Below, piece after piece: positions 11,971 through 22,625 of a DNA stretch of 64,000 nucleotides. The stretch is from contig OZ316895.1 in NCBI GenBank assembly GCA_973895155.1, forward strand, positions 18,538,001-18,602,000, read 5' to 3'. The notes below the pieces were generated by a model. That model was given only the letters and a program-made list of their open reading frames with translations, was not told where the DNA came from and made no database searches. The translations under genes were made by a program, and so were the position numbers. The first letter of the stretch is position 1. Each line of letters begins with the position of its first letter. The stretch comes from Marsupella aquatica. Taxonomy: Eukaryota; Marchantiophyta.

Positions 11971-12772
11971 TACTCGAGCTCAGATGATAGGCGAGCACAC
12001 CCGATTCCTCCCCTCGTCGGATTCTTATACTTTACAGTTCACAAGGTGGAGACAAATGGAGGAGAAAAAAATAGAGATTGCTCTTGATTCGTCAGACGGC
12101 CACCGCGTGTCAGGAACAAACAAATCACGGATTCTCTCAGGAGGGAACGAAAGTGACGGACGATATCGAGGGAAATGCACAACCCCCAGGGGCTCAAGGA
12201 TAGAGAACGAGCGAACAAAGACAGAATATCACCCGGACAGTAAATTAAGAACAATGAAGGCGAAGCGAAGGATCTCCCAGCAGAGAGGGAGAGTGGTCAG
12301 TCACATTTTTGAGTGTTCTTCTCCCTCGCTCGCTGTCTCCTACGTCTGCCTGTGTGGTAGTTTCGTCTCGCGCGGCACAGAATCACTCCCTCTCTCCCTC
12401 CGAAACACGGGCAAAGAGGGGCAGCCTGGGCCGGGTCGGACAAGTAAGAGCATGGCAGGGCGAGGCACGGCAGGGCAGGGAGGTATCGGGGTAAATTTCT
12501 CCTTTGAACCAGGCAGGGACAGGACGAAGACAGTGAGGGGAAGGCTGATGTCAAAATCCTGGGAACCGACATAAAACCCGAAGGTATAACTCCGTACTTT
12601 GAATAAACTTCCAAGGTCACAGCAGGCATGCCCGGACAGGAGGTCAAGGGGTATTTGTAAAGTGCGAGCAAACACTAAAAATTTTACTCACACTAGGGAA
12701 AAAATATTCTTGCATGACCCCTATTTTACTACATCCCTGGCTATCAAATACCTGGTTGGTAACATCCCTTTC

Positions 12773-12830
12773 GGGAACTCTCCTTTTTGCTAGCGAGGGA
12801 ACTCTCCTTTTTGCTAGCGAGCTCGCTAGC
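12773..12830. repeat. 24-bp exact tandem duplication with terminal 18-bp palindrome
   Basis: 12773-12796 and 12797-12820 are identical. The second copy runs into the perfect palindrome GCTAGCGAGCTCGCTAGC (12813-12830). Related TTGCTAGYGAG motifs recur at 13045 and 13387. Confidence 0.9.
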
Positions 12831-13060
12831 CATCTGGAGTCTTTAAAAAAACACCAAAAGTATAAAAGGCACCAAAAAGTAAATGAAATTTGAAACCATT
12901 AGTGTCTTGCTAATAACATTCTCCACGCTATTAAAATCTCCTCTTTGCTTGCAACATAGAATACCTTAAGGTAAAGTATCGTATTAGAAATTTAGGATAC
13001 AGGTCAGTGAGGAGGAATTCTATGGTGCAAGCAAACAGGAGATTTTGCTAGTGAGGCACT

Positions 13061-13382
13061 AGGGCGTCTCATATATGAAAAAAAAGCTTCATACATGGGC
13101 GGCCCGAGACGCAGTCGGGCGCACCGCGACAGGGTTGATCCGGGCCAACATTGTTTTGAGTATTGAATTATGACACGAGTCGCGGGTGCAAATGCCAATG
13201 GCCTATTGTTTGTTGGCCTTTTATTCGTTGTTCATTTTTTGTAATCCCAGTTGGGCGGGGCTTTCCCGGGCGTGACTGGTTGGGCACCACAATTGGTGCC
13301 CGACCAGTCCTGTCCAGAGGCCCAGGTGCCGATACTTCCCGGCACGGAAAATTACTCAAACACCCTATATGTGAGACGCCCT
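13061..13382. mobile_element. Candidate MITE (322 bp) with terminal inverted repeats
   Basis: Left end AGGGCGTCTCATATATG (13061-13077) is the near-exact reverse complement of the right end CTATATGTGAGACGCCCT (13365-13382). Both ends are flanked by ACT, a possible 3-bp target duplication. The middle holds a second, longer hairpin around GGGCACCACAATTGGTGCCC, with 16-bp arms extending into GACTGGTT/GACCAGTC. No coding capacity. The superfamily is not clear. The left end reads CACTA if the flank is included, but the right end does not mirror it. Confidence 0.6.
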
Positions 13383-13512
13383 ACTATTGTTAGCGAGGCT
13401 CATTTTCTGGTCAGTCACAATACATTCCAGGAAAACCATGGCCCAAATTTCAGAGTTTGCCCTCTCTTACAATAATCAAAGTAATATAACAAGAACAAAG
13501 CATGCATGATTC

Positions 13513-13947
13513 TCATATGCATTCCATACTTGAGTCTCCACACATTGACATTGGAAAACAATCACGGAACAACAGACAATTCATAAAAACTTGGTCCATC
13601 TTTACATTGAAAGTATGGGTCTCAAAAAATTCCACACAGTAAAATTGTAAGAGTTGATGGTAACCTTGACATCCAGGATTCTGCACTTCAATCGCGGCCC
13701 CCTCCTCAATCTCGGCCCCCTCCTCCTCGGCAGGAGCATTGGCCTCAATACTCTCCAAGTATTCTATAAACCTGGATTCCTTTGTTCCTTGTCCTCCCAT
13801 GAATTGCCAGCTATGGTTGAATGCTTGAACTAGTGAATGTGTCAAACGTAGGGCTCGATGCACCTTCTCCAACTCCTCTGGATCCTCCAGGCCCACCTTC
13901 AATGCATCAAAGTTCACACTACAGGGAAGATAGCCTGGATACGACAT
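13513..13947 (-). CDS. Hypothetical ORF, 144 codons
   Basis: A minus-strand ORF with ATG at 13945-13947. It encodes an acidic protein with a helical middle (PEELEKVHRALRLTHSLV) and an EEEGAEIEEGAAIE acidic tract, then a cysteine-containing C-terminus. I recognise no family. Composition looks like real protein more than random sequence. It lies between a MITE-like element and retroelement A1, so it may be a host gene fragment or part of another transposon. Confidence 0.35.
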   Translation of the reverse strand: MSYPGYLPCSVNFDALKVGLEDPEELEKVHRALRLTHSLVQAFNHSWQFMGGQGTKESRFIEYLESIEANAPAEEEGAEIEEGAAIEVQNPGCQGYHQLLQFYCVEFFETHTFNVKMDQVFMNCLLFRDCFPMSMCGDSSMECI

Positions 13948-14209
13948 GGCAAACTATTCTGTGAGCGATTCTGTGAGGAGGCAAGGAGAGGTAAGGATTA
14001 GAGGTGGGGTGGGGAATGTTGAATGTGAGTCACATTTGAAGACTCCCTCGATACTCCCCCGATGTTTCCCAAAGGATATGACCAGGAATGCCCAACCTCT
14101 CGGATCCGTCGTTCCCCTAATTATACATCGTTAAAGACATTACCGCAACGACGGACCGAGATTACCTAGTATGCAGCAATGTTAATCTAGATAAACGCCA
14201 TTCTCCGTG

Positions 14210-14862
14210 TGTGACGCCGCCGGTACGGCGGTTAATGAGTGATTCGGTCTAACTACGCTCGGCACGCGCGTTAGGAGTGTCTTAGACCACTATTATTAGC
14301 ATAACGACAGTATTTAGGTAATCATTATGGGTAGGATATCATTAGGCAATAAGGGGGAATTCAGGTTCGGACTGGCGGCTGGTCGCTATTCCCACACCCG
14401 GGTTACGAGCGTGGAGGGGCCCCTCCCTCGGGTCCGTATAACGAACTTAAGGAAGCGGCCACTGACACGCGCTGACTTAGACCGGCGGAGTGGCCGGCAC
14501 ACCACAAGCGTGAGCGGTTCAGCCTATGGGCGTCGAGGAGACGTCGGGGGATCGACAAGCCCTCAAGGTATAAAAGGGGAGCCAACCCTTTGTAGTGCAC
14601 CAGTCCATCAGTCCACGCGCCAGCTTCGACCCCAGCTCTCTCGTTCGCTCTAAGTCGCCACTACTATCTCCTCTGAATGTCGCACATGATCCTCTCCAGC
14701 TCGGCCATTCGATTTTGGACGCAGTTCCTATCTACCGGAAGGCACTTGGCCGACTCATTGAAACACGCCAACCCGCGCCGATACGAAATCGAACGCGAGT
14801 ACGAGCGAGCCATCCGCCTAGCAGGACGACACCACTACATCCTTAACTTTGACTACCCGTCT
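14210..14862 (+). repeat. Family A 5' LTR fragment (first about 650 bp)
   Basis: Collinear with 16573-17225, 41961-42614, 51824-52474 and 61902-62552. It stops at CCCGTCT, after which pol sequence follows. Confidence 0.93.
14569..14575 (+). promoter_or_regulatory. TATA box of A1 5' LTR
   Basis: TATAAAA followed by GGGGAGCC, 359 bp into the LTR and about 108 nt before the ATG at 14677. Conserved in all family A LTRs. Confidence 0.7.
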
Positions 14863-16605
14863 GTGCTTAGTCAGCTTGATACAGACGGACGCGATCACCC
14901 CATCTACTTCGCTAGCCGACAATTATTCACAGTCAAAAAAAATTATTCCCCCACGGATCGAGAGGCACTGGGCATAATCTACTCATGTAAGAAGTTCCGG
15001 CACTATCTGCTCGGCTACAAGGTCATCTTCCACACGGATCACGACAGCCTGAAGTACATGGTCAACAAAGCAGACGTAACGGGATGGATAGCCCGTTGGG
15101 TGCTACTTCTCCAGGAATTTAACTATGAAGTTCGGGTTCGGCCAGGAAAGGCACACCTCAACGCCGACTTCTTTTCATGGCTGGACGGCGTACCAGTCGA
15201 TCAGCCAATTGATGATATTTTTCCGGATGAGGAGTTGTTCCACGTAGGGGAGGGGACACCAACGTCGTACGGCTCGATAATCACCTTCCTTTTAACAGGC
15301 CGCATCCCTGACGGCATCAATCAGGAGGTCGCCGCTGTGTTTCTACGGAAAGCCGGGCCTTACGTCATGGTACAGGGTCACCTACATAAGGAAGGAGTTA
15401 ATGGGAAGTTACGATGCTGCTTGGAGTATAAGGAGACGCTTATCGTGATGCGGGCCTTGCATGAAGAAGAAGCTGGAGGCCATTTCGCGGCGGTCACGAC
15501 AGCCCGAAAGATTCTGGACTCGGGGTATTGGTGGCCGACGTTGCATCGGGATGTACAGCGCTTCATTAAGGGCTGTGACCTGTGTCAGCGGGCTGGGGCC
15601 CCGAGACGGGCTCATCATCACCCGCTCACATTTGTGCTTCCATTGGCACCATTCAAAAAATGGGGAATTGATTATATCGGGCCGTTTACTCCCGTTACCC
15701 GAAGGCGAAGATGCAGGTACATCCTACTAGCTATTGATTACTCCACCAAGTGGGTCGAAGCGCGGGCTACGGTAAAGGACGATGCCGCAACCAGTGCCAG
15801 ATTCTTATACGAACAGATTTTCACCCGATTCGGCCCGCCCTTAGAATTGGTAAGCGACCGTGGAACCCACTTCCTCAATGACACCATAGCCCAGCTTACG
15901 GAGCGTTACCTAGTCAAGCACCGCAAGACTACCCCGTATCATCCTAAAGCCAATGGGATGGCGGAGAGAGCAAATGGTATCATTGCGAAGATCCTCAACA
16001 AAACTGTAGCTGCGCACAAAATGGATTGGGATGATAAGTTGTACGCAGCGGTGTACTCGTATAATCTCGCTTACAAAACTACTACGAGTCACAGCCCGTA
16101 CTTTCTCGTGTTCGGCCAACATTCGTTGGTCCCCGTCGAGTTTGAAATACACACTCCACGAGTCAGCATTCGGGATCGCTTACCTGAATCTGAAAGTTCG
16201 TCAGACCGAGCTTATCAGATTGAAGCCTTGGAAGAAGCACGGCTACTAGCAGCTCGACACGCCGTGAAGAAACAGGCAACTTTGAAGAAGCAGCACGACA
16301 AGGGACTACGGAGGGTCGACGTCGTGGCAGGCGATCTAGTCCTTCTATATGATAGTAGGTACATGCAGTTTCCAGGGAAGCTTCATACCCGGTGGTTAGG
16401 GCCCTTCCTTGTCAATCAGATCTACCATAACGGATCTTTAGAGCTTGCGACGTATGCCGGCGATTTACTCCCCACGCGAATCAGCTACGATCGTGTAAAA
16501 AAGTACCACCATCAAGATGACGATGCCGAGAGTGATGTTCACGAGGACGCTTCACAATTAAGCAGGGAGCTATGTGACGCCGCCAGTACGGCGGTTAATG
16601 AGTGA
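14677..16605 (+). CDS. Chimeric ORF: LTR-gene N-terminus fused in frame to RNase H and integrase
   Basis: 642 uninterrupted codons. Residues 1-62 are the start of the LTR-borne family A protein (SSSAIRFWTQFLSTGRHL). From residue 63 the protein is the pol C-terminus: RNase H from VLSQLDTDGRDHPIYF onward, lacking the first catalytic Asp found upstream in the parent (YVDVSGFC). A full gypsy integrase follows, with its HHCC region (H ... CDLCQRAG) and catalytic D (WGIDYIGPF), D (VSDRGTHF) and E (NGMAERANG). It has a TATA box 108 nt upstream. The stop lies 33 nt inside the 3' LTR. The fusion arose by deletion; a 3-base overlap (TCT) at the breakpoint suggests end joining. Product unknown; integrase activity is possible on residue grounds, RNase H unlikely. 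Confidence 0.8.
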   Translation: MSHMILSSSAIRFWTQFLSTGRHLADSLKHANPRRYEIEREYERAIRLAGRHHYILNFDYPSVLSQLDTDGRDHPIYFASRQLFTVKKNYSPTDREALGIIYSCKKFRHYLLGYKVIFHTDHDSLKYMVNKADVTGWIARWVLLLQEFNYEVRVRPGKAHLNADFFSWLDGVPVDQPIDDIFPDEELFHVGEGTPTSYGSIITFLLTGRIPDGINQEVAAVFLRKAGPYVMVQGHLHKEGVNGKLRCCLEYKETLIVMRALHEEEAGGHFAAVTTARKILDSGYWWPTLHRDVQRFIKGCDLCQRAGAPRRAHHHPLTFVLPLAPFKKWGIDYIGPFTPVTRRRRCRYILLAIDYSTKWVEARATVKDDAATSARFLYEQIFTRFGPPLELVSDRGTHFLNDTIAQLTERYLVKHRKTTPYHPKANGMAERANGIIAKILNKTVAAHKMDWDDKLYAAVYSYNLAYKTTTSHSPYFLVFGQHSLVPVEFEIHTPRVSIRDRLPESESSSDRAYQIEALEEARLLAARHAVKKQATLKKQHDKGLRRVDVVAGDLVLLYDSRYMQFPGKLHTRWLGPFLVNQIYHNGSLELATYAGDLLPTRISYDRVKKYHHQDDDAESDVHEDASQLSRELCDAASTAVNE

Positions 16606-16931
16606 TTCGGTCTAACTACGCTCGGCACACGCGTTAGGAGTGTCTTAGACCGCTATTATTAGCATAACGACAGTATTTAGGTAATCATTATGGGTAGGAT
16701 ATCATTAGGCAATAAGGGGGAATTCAGGTTCGGACTGGCGGCTGGTCGCTATTCGCACACCCGGATTACGAGCGTGGAGGGGCCCCTCCCTCGGGTCCGT
16801 ATAATGAACTTAAGGAAGCGGCCACTGACACGCGCTGACTCAGACCGGCGGAGTGGCCGGCACACCACAAGCGTGAGCGGTTCAGCCTATGGGCGTCGAG
16901 GAGACGTCGGGGGATCGACAAGCCCTCAAGG

Positions 16932-16938
16932 TATAAAA
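16932..16938 (+). promoter_or_regulatory. TATA box of A1 3' LTR
   Basis: TATAAAAGGGGAGCC, same position in the LTR as in the other copies. Confidence 0.7.
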
Positions 16939-19775
16939 GGGGAGCCAACCCTTTGTAGTGCACCAGTCCATCAGTCCACGCACCAGCTTCGACCCCAGCT
17001 CTCTCGTTCGCTCTAAGTCGCCACTACTATCTCCTCTAAATATCGCACATGATCCTCTCCAGCTCGGCCATTCGATTTTGGACGCAGTTCCTATCTACCG
17101 GAAGGCACTTGGCCGACTCATTGAAACATGCCAACCCGCGCCGATACGAAATCGAACGCGAGTACGAGCGAGCCATCCGCCTAGCAGGACGACACCACTA
17201 CATCCTTAACTTTGACTACCCGTCTCAGAGCGAGCTTTACCGACCAGCAAAGGTATCCGGGTACTTCTTCAACGGAGACAAATATATCGGGTTCTGGGAA
17301 GCATTGCTTCGGCTTCCGGATGAGGTCTTCAATATCCCGGGTACGATCGACTTGCAGCGACATCACTTTGACCACATCCCTGCTCATGTTCGGGCTATCA
17401 TCAACAGCGAGTCTAGCACTACCCGTTCGACAAGATCGTCTGCACTCGCTTCGGAGAACTTCTACCAGCACCTGCAGAGCTTCACAAGAACTCGGCCAAC
17501 AACCAACATGACCAACTCAGTCGTACCCGTACCCGTACAACCTCAGGCTCAGCTTCAGCTTCAGCCTCAGCCGCAGCCTAGCCAAACCCCACCACCGATC
17601 GCCCAGCCAGCACAAGTACGATCCGTCATCAACGCTGTGGATCTTAGCGATGACGACGAGGCTACCCTACCCTTGACCAGGCGGCCCAGAGGAACAAGCG
17701 CTCAGGGGGCCGATACCATATCGTCCCCACCCCCTGCTCTGACCCCAGGAGCGGCCCCGGCAGACAACATGGTGACCGTGGCCGACCCGGGCCCGTTACT
17801 AACGACAGTAGCACTACCCAGGCCCGATCGGGAGGATGGGGAGGTGTCACCTTCCCCAAGCCAGTCACGGGGGAAGAAGAGGAAGGAATCCGCCACTACG
17901 TCCGGGTTACCCTTGGCCACGGTAGCCGTGGCCAAGGTGACGATGCACCGCATGGGGGAAAACGTTCACAAAAACATCCTCCATCCCAAGCATGCAGTGT
18001 ACCTGAAGACTCAGGGATTCGAGCACCTCGCCTCCCTTCCCTGGAACACTTGCAGGTACTACGGGGAGGACATGACGGAGTTCATCAGGAATTATGACGA
18101 CGCGCGTCAACATACTCGGCTACGGGGAAGGAGTATGTCCCTCACGGAAGAACGGCTCAGGATGATCTTCGGGTTGCCCGAAGGTGACCATCGAGTCAAA
18201 TCACGGGCTCCCGGGGGCAAGGGAGCCAAGTACCAATCTTCAAGTTTTCCCTCAGAGGGAGCAGTGGACAACGGGTTTATGATGAAAACCTGCCTCATCC
18301 CCGAGATAGCTGAGCGACTGGAGTTCCAGAGGTACGCCCTCCACATGATGGAACCCCGGGGGGAGATCTCCGCCGCCCAGGTTATCCAGGTCGAGAACTA
18401 TCAACCTAGGAGGTGGACGTCGTACTTCACTAAGAAATTCCATGAAGAGATGGAGCGGCGAAGGAAGACGCTGTACATTGGCGGGAAGGCGTATTTCGCT
18501 AGCCACATCGAGATCATTCTTGAGTGGTACGCCCGGTTTGATCGACGAACCCTTCCCCGTGTCAACGTTACAAAGCTGGTCCCAGCTAGGTGGGTTTTCC
18601 CAGCCTTGGAGAGACGGCCCCAGCCCGAGGCCCGAAGTCCAGCAGACACGCCAGCTTCACCCACCCCACCTCCACAAATAGCTGTAGTTGTAACCGAGGA
18701 GGTACCGGATGGGTCGGGTGTCGCAACCGTTGATGCGACCCAATAGGCCGGGCTAAGTACAGAAGTCGGTACGGCAAAGGTCTTACCCGAGCCTGGTTCT
18801 CCCAAAGACCCACCGGTGGCTATTCCGGAGAACCGGACATTGCTACAGGAGGACGCTCCAGCCCCTTCCAACGTTACGTCCCCAGGGCTGGACGTCACTG
18901 CCCCGGCCCCCGCGCGTGTGGACGTCTGCCCGTGCCCAACTCCGGACAGGCACAACCTGGACCACCCGGAACTCTTCGTACCGGGTACATTTCTGAACGG
19001 GCTTCTGGGAGATTTCTCTCATCAAATTGCCCGGGATACTGGGGAGTTCATGGCCCGGAAGGTAGCCTGTTTCTTCAATCAGGAGTTGGTTGCCGCAGTA
19101 AAGGTAGGTCGGGCCCAGTCAGAGACCCTTCAGAGGATAGAGCGGTACCGGGTAGAGTCCGTGTACCTAAAGAACAAAGTTGCAGCTCAAGAGGCTGAGC
19201 TTCGGCAACTACGACCCAAGGTTGCAGCCGCCGATGAGTTGTTAGCAAAGGCGCACGCTCTTACCGCCCTAGCCGAACAGGCCAAAGCTGGGAACGAAGC
19301 CGAGATTACACGACTCCGGAACCAGATTGACAGTTTGAAGAATCAAACTGTCACTTGGCAGAAAGACCTGGAGGAGGCCGAGGAACGGGCCCAGTGGGAC
19401 ACGGCGGAGATAGCCACGCTGTAGGCCGAGGTGGCGCGGCTCCAAACCGAGGCCGAGAGGCAGGACCAGCTGTCACGCGATTGACATGGGTCTTAACACC
19501 AAAGACGTCACTATGGGTGCCAAAACCATCTCCTTGTACCTGAGGATCACGAAGGGATGCTGTGAAGGCCGGTAAACACCAATTTATGCCCTTAACACCA
19601 GACTATCATAACAAGACTCCGTCACACATCACCCAAGCTCAATCCCTAAGAACCAAGGTTGGGAATCAGATCCGCGCTCATGATAGTTCTGGTGAGAAGG
19701 AGTCTTCATATCGGGCCCGTACACACAGGGCCTAGCGCTATGGTGCGCATAGGTCTATATGTATGCTTACTGTCA

Positions 19776-19809
19776 TAGGTATGTTTCTATTCCGCCGTCG
19801 GAATGTACC
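19776..19809 (-). other. Conserved LTR hairpin motif (D copy)
   Basis: Minus strand: GTAC, stem ATTCCG-ACGG-CGGAAT (hairpin 19804-19789), then AGAAACATACCTA. About 310 bp from the 3' end of D. See the copies in families A and B. Confidence 0.7.
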
Positions 19810-21204
19810 CATAAACCAGTGACTCTTGACTGATTCCCGGCTTAGGGACTTCTAAGCCATTGCCCCACCACTCTGCCATTCCACTCTCAGCAATCAGAGC
19901 TATGACAGTCCTCACCCAGCCCGCTTCAATGCACCCTGTACACCTCTCAGTGGCGCTGCTAGTCCCATCATACACTTAGATTGCCTCACACACACACACA
20001 TCCATGAGAGAAATGAGGCCTGAGAGGAAAACTCAATTAGATTCAACGATGTGCACAATAGTTCACTAAGAACACTTGATCCGAACAATAGGCCCGAAGG
20101 CTGTCTACTCCAGATTGCAGCGTGCTTGCCCCGCAAGCCCCATGCTTGCCATGCAAGCTCAATCCTGAACCTGAGCCCGGCTCACTCCAGATTGCGACGG
20201 CATATTGGACTCAAACCAATCCCGTACTTGCCTTGCAAACTCAATCCTGAACTCAACCTCCTTCACTGCACTTCATTCTTGGGGGCACATACAGATCTCA
20301 CACCTCCAATTCAGAACGTCAAGTTACGCATACATAGTTGACTCGACTTCAAAGCTGGTACCAGGCCTAACGGCGATCTACCCCAGACTGCAATGAGGCC
20401 CGGCCTCACGCTTGCCCTGCAAGCTCCGCTCTGGCCATAGATCCTTAGTGCTCTCCACCAGACAAAGGCCGGGACTCCCCATGGATCACGTAGCCTTGCC
20501 AGACTGAACTGTAAATGCTCCTCCTGCTGCCCCTCAATCAGTGTCTCAGCCTCCCTAATGTGCTCACCACAAATCAAATGGACATCCTCCCCACAGTTTA
20601 CAATCACCAATACATCACCTATCACCAAGGCTCTGTATCGGGGGAAAAGAACCCAGTTGTGCTACTCACTAGAAAGAGCCACAATCCAGCTCGCAAACCT
20701 AGCAACCCGTTGCTGTGAAGCTTGGCTGATTACTCCCTGAGTAATAGCACAACCAAGCTCTCCCCAACACGCAGCGTCCAAGTCCAGCCTTGCTTGCACA
20801 GAGCTCCTCCTTGCTGCTCAGTCTAAGTGAGATCACACAACTGAAGTGCCCCCCCCATCTCTACCGGGGGGCTGCTCTATATACTCTCATACTGAGCCCA
20901 AATGGCTAGGTACTATGTTGCTGGAGCCCCATCCCAGCCCTAACAGAGCCGCCACTATCTCTAACTACTGAACCCTAACTCGCAGCTTTATTTCTATCTC
21001 GAATTGGCTATGTACTTCGGATTTGGCCCTCCTCCATGGTTTTCGCGAGCTTACGCCTCCTCTCCCGATTTCTGTATTCAACCATTTGCTGCGTGGATAG
21101 CAGCGTTGGAAGCGGCTTGAGCTCCTCTTTCCAACGAGGTCAATTATAGCCGATTTGGTCAAATACACAGAGAGTTATGCCCCCGCAACCGAGAGGGGGT
21201 ACTC

Positions 21205-21560
21205 ACTGTTGCGCTAACCCGAGTTACATAGCTAACCCGAGTTCGGCTAACCTAGCTATCCTATCTAACCCGAGTAGAGCTAACCCGTGGTCTCGGGTTA
21301 GGCCGCTACCCGCTATCCGCTAACCTAGCCTAAGCTGAGCCCGAACCCGAGCTTACCTATGCTAACCTGAGCCCGAGTTTAGGCTAACCCGAGTTCAATC
21401 TAATCCGAACCTAGGTTAAGCCTAAGCTGAAGCTGTGCTGACCTAAGCTAAGCTGAAGCCGTGCTTACCTGAGCTAAGCTGAAGCCGTGCTCACATAAGC
21501 TAAGCCGTGATCGAGTTTGGGTTAACCCGAAACTGAAGCCGAATCCGCTAATTCCGGCTA
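21205..21560. repeat. Degenerate CTAACCCGAG-type short repeat array in D
   Basis: About 350 bp built from variants of GCTAACCCGAG, GCTAACCTGAGC and AAGCTGAAGCCGTGC. It resembles telomere-type units only superficially; no perfect unit repeats in tandem. Confidence 0.75.
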
Positions 21561-22625
21561 TAAGTTAACCCGTCACACTAATCAGGCCGTATCTCTCTTA
21601 ATACACCTCCGTTTCCCGAGTGTTTTATATCGATTTTACTCGCCTTGACCAGATCTTTCCAATGCTCTTTACAGATCCGGATTTGGTGACATATTGAAAG
21701 AGATATGGTCGTCGACCACCCGCGACATAGTTTTTATTTCCCTACTCTTAACGCCATGATTGCCCTTATTCTTGCCATCTTGCTAATTGTTATGTAATAT
21801 CAATAGCTACTCCTTGCATACAGCAACCTACTTAATCAGATTACAAAATAAGGACCATGTCATTGGCGTCACACCAGCTGGCGGGTAAACTGACAAGTGA
21901 CGCCCAGCAGTTGGAGGAGGCTTGTCAGGAGGCAGCAGAGGAGACGGACGCGGTGAGGCAAGAGAACGAATCTCTGCTGGACCAGGTCCAGCTCCTCAAA
22001 GCGGACAATGACAGGCTCCGAAGGCAGCGGGATGGCCGCTCCCATTCAGGTGGCTCTGGCAAGCGTGCCAGGCATTAGCGGCAGAGTAGGAATAGAGTAG
22101 GATTAGGACTAGCTTAGTCAGGCTCTTGGGACAGGCACCTGCCTCAGGTATAGCATCGCTGCAGTGCTGTCCAGCCTGCATAGATTAGGATCTTCTAATA
22201 AGACACAGCCGTTTCTGGCCTGACTGTCAGCTTAGTTAGGACCGTAGTCAGTGAATCTTCGGCAAGAGGACACCCCGTCCCTCGGCCCTTAGTATTTAGT
22301 GCACCCCCTCGGTAGAGACGGGGGGGGGTTTTAGTTGCAAAGTTGGGCGTCCGCGGTATGTGCGGGGAGTCCCGACCTCTGGGAATGAAAGAGTACCAAG
22401 GGGAGGGGGTAGGACTAAGCTCGCCGGGCGAGTGTGGAGCCGGGCTCCGTTGTAGTGTGCACCCTCGGCCTTGAACCTGTTCATTCCGGGGCTGTCGGGT
22501 CAACTAAGTGTACGCATATGTTCCCTTTGTAGTAAAATCCTTTCCCATCATTTTCCTTCGTGTAAATCGAGATTGTATGCATGTGCGCGTGTATGTGTGT
22601 GGGTTTCTCGTATATGGGTGGCAGT

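Larger units (their letters stand above)
10301..13060. other. Intergenic, no supported gene
   Basis: Contains a (GAAA)n run at 10427-10445, a TATATAAAAGG box on the plus strand near 11625-11637, and short-unit repeats listed separately. Frames such as 11807-12574 (plus) run through simple repeats and lack recognisable domains, so they are not called. Confidence 0.4.
19471..21873 (-). mobile_element. Family D solo LTR (2403 bp) inserted in A1 3' LTR
   Basis: Flanked by exact 5-bp duplications CCAGC (19466-19470 and 21874-21878); removing it restores the family A LTR sequence. Ends are TGTCACGCGATTGACATGG and, inverted, TGTGACGCCAATGACATGG (16 of 19 match). TG...CA ends and 5-bp TSD fit a solo LTR. 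Minus orientation is chosen because the conserved hairpin motif reads on that strand near the 3' end and the minus-strand start TGTGACGCC equals the family A LTR start. It contains a minus-strand TATATAG box near 20880. No convincing protein gene. Imperfect CTCCAGATTGC/CTTGCCNTGCAAGCTC repeats lie at 20105-20240. Confidence 0.82.
17049..22078 (+). pseudogene. LTR-borne family A protein gene (ORF-L), A1 copy, broken
   Basis: Same gene as at 52290-54911. The usual ATG is lost (ATA) and the first Met is codon 4 at 17049. The frame is open to a TAG at 18744-18746, then 18816-19424, ending in TAG where other copies have CAG (19422-19424). The D insertion at 19471 then splits the coiled-coil region, which resumes at 21879 and ends at the normal TAG at 22076-22078. 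Domain order: short N-terminal helical part, Pro/Gln-rich linker, a SRGKKRKES basic patch, the central domain (KTQGF ... LPW ... FGLPEGD ... NGFMMKTC), then a coiled coil. Not functional as it stands. Confidence 0.85.

Noticed and set aside
11807-12574. A 255-codon gene on the plus strand
   Set aside because: Runs through pentanucleotide microsatellites, shows no domain, and has biased low-complexity composition.
13050-13400. CACTA-family ends at the MITE (left end reads CACTAGGG)
   Set aside because: The right end reads CCCTACT, not CCCTAGTG, so the CACTA terminus is not mirrored.
21205-21560. Interstitial telomere repeats
   Set aside because: Units such as GCTAACCCGAG are variable and do not form tandem TTTAGGG/CCCTAAA arrays.
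19471-21873. D as a DNA transposon because of its 19-bp terminal inverted repeats
   Set aside because: TG...CA ends, a 5-bp TSD, a terminus equal to the family A LTR start and the shared LTR hairpin fit a solo LTR better.
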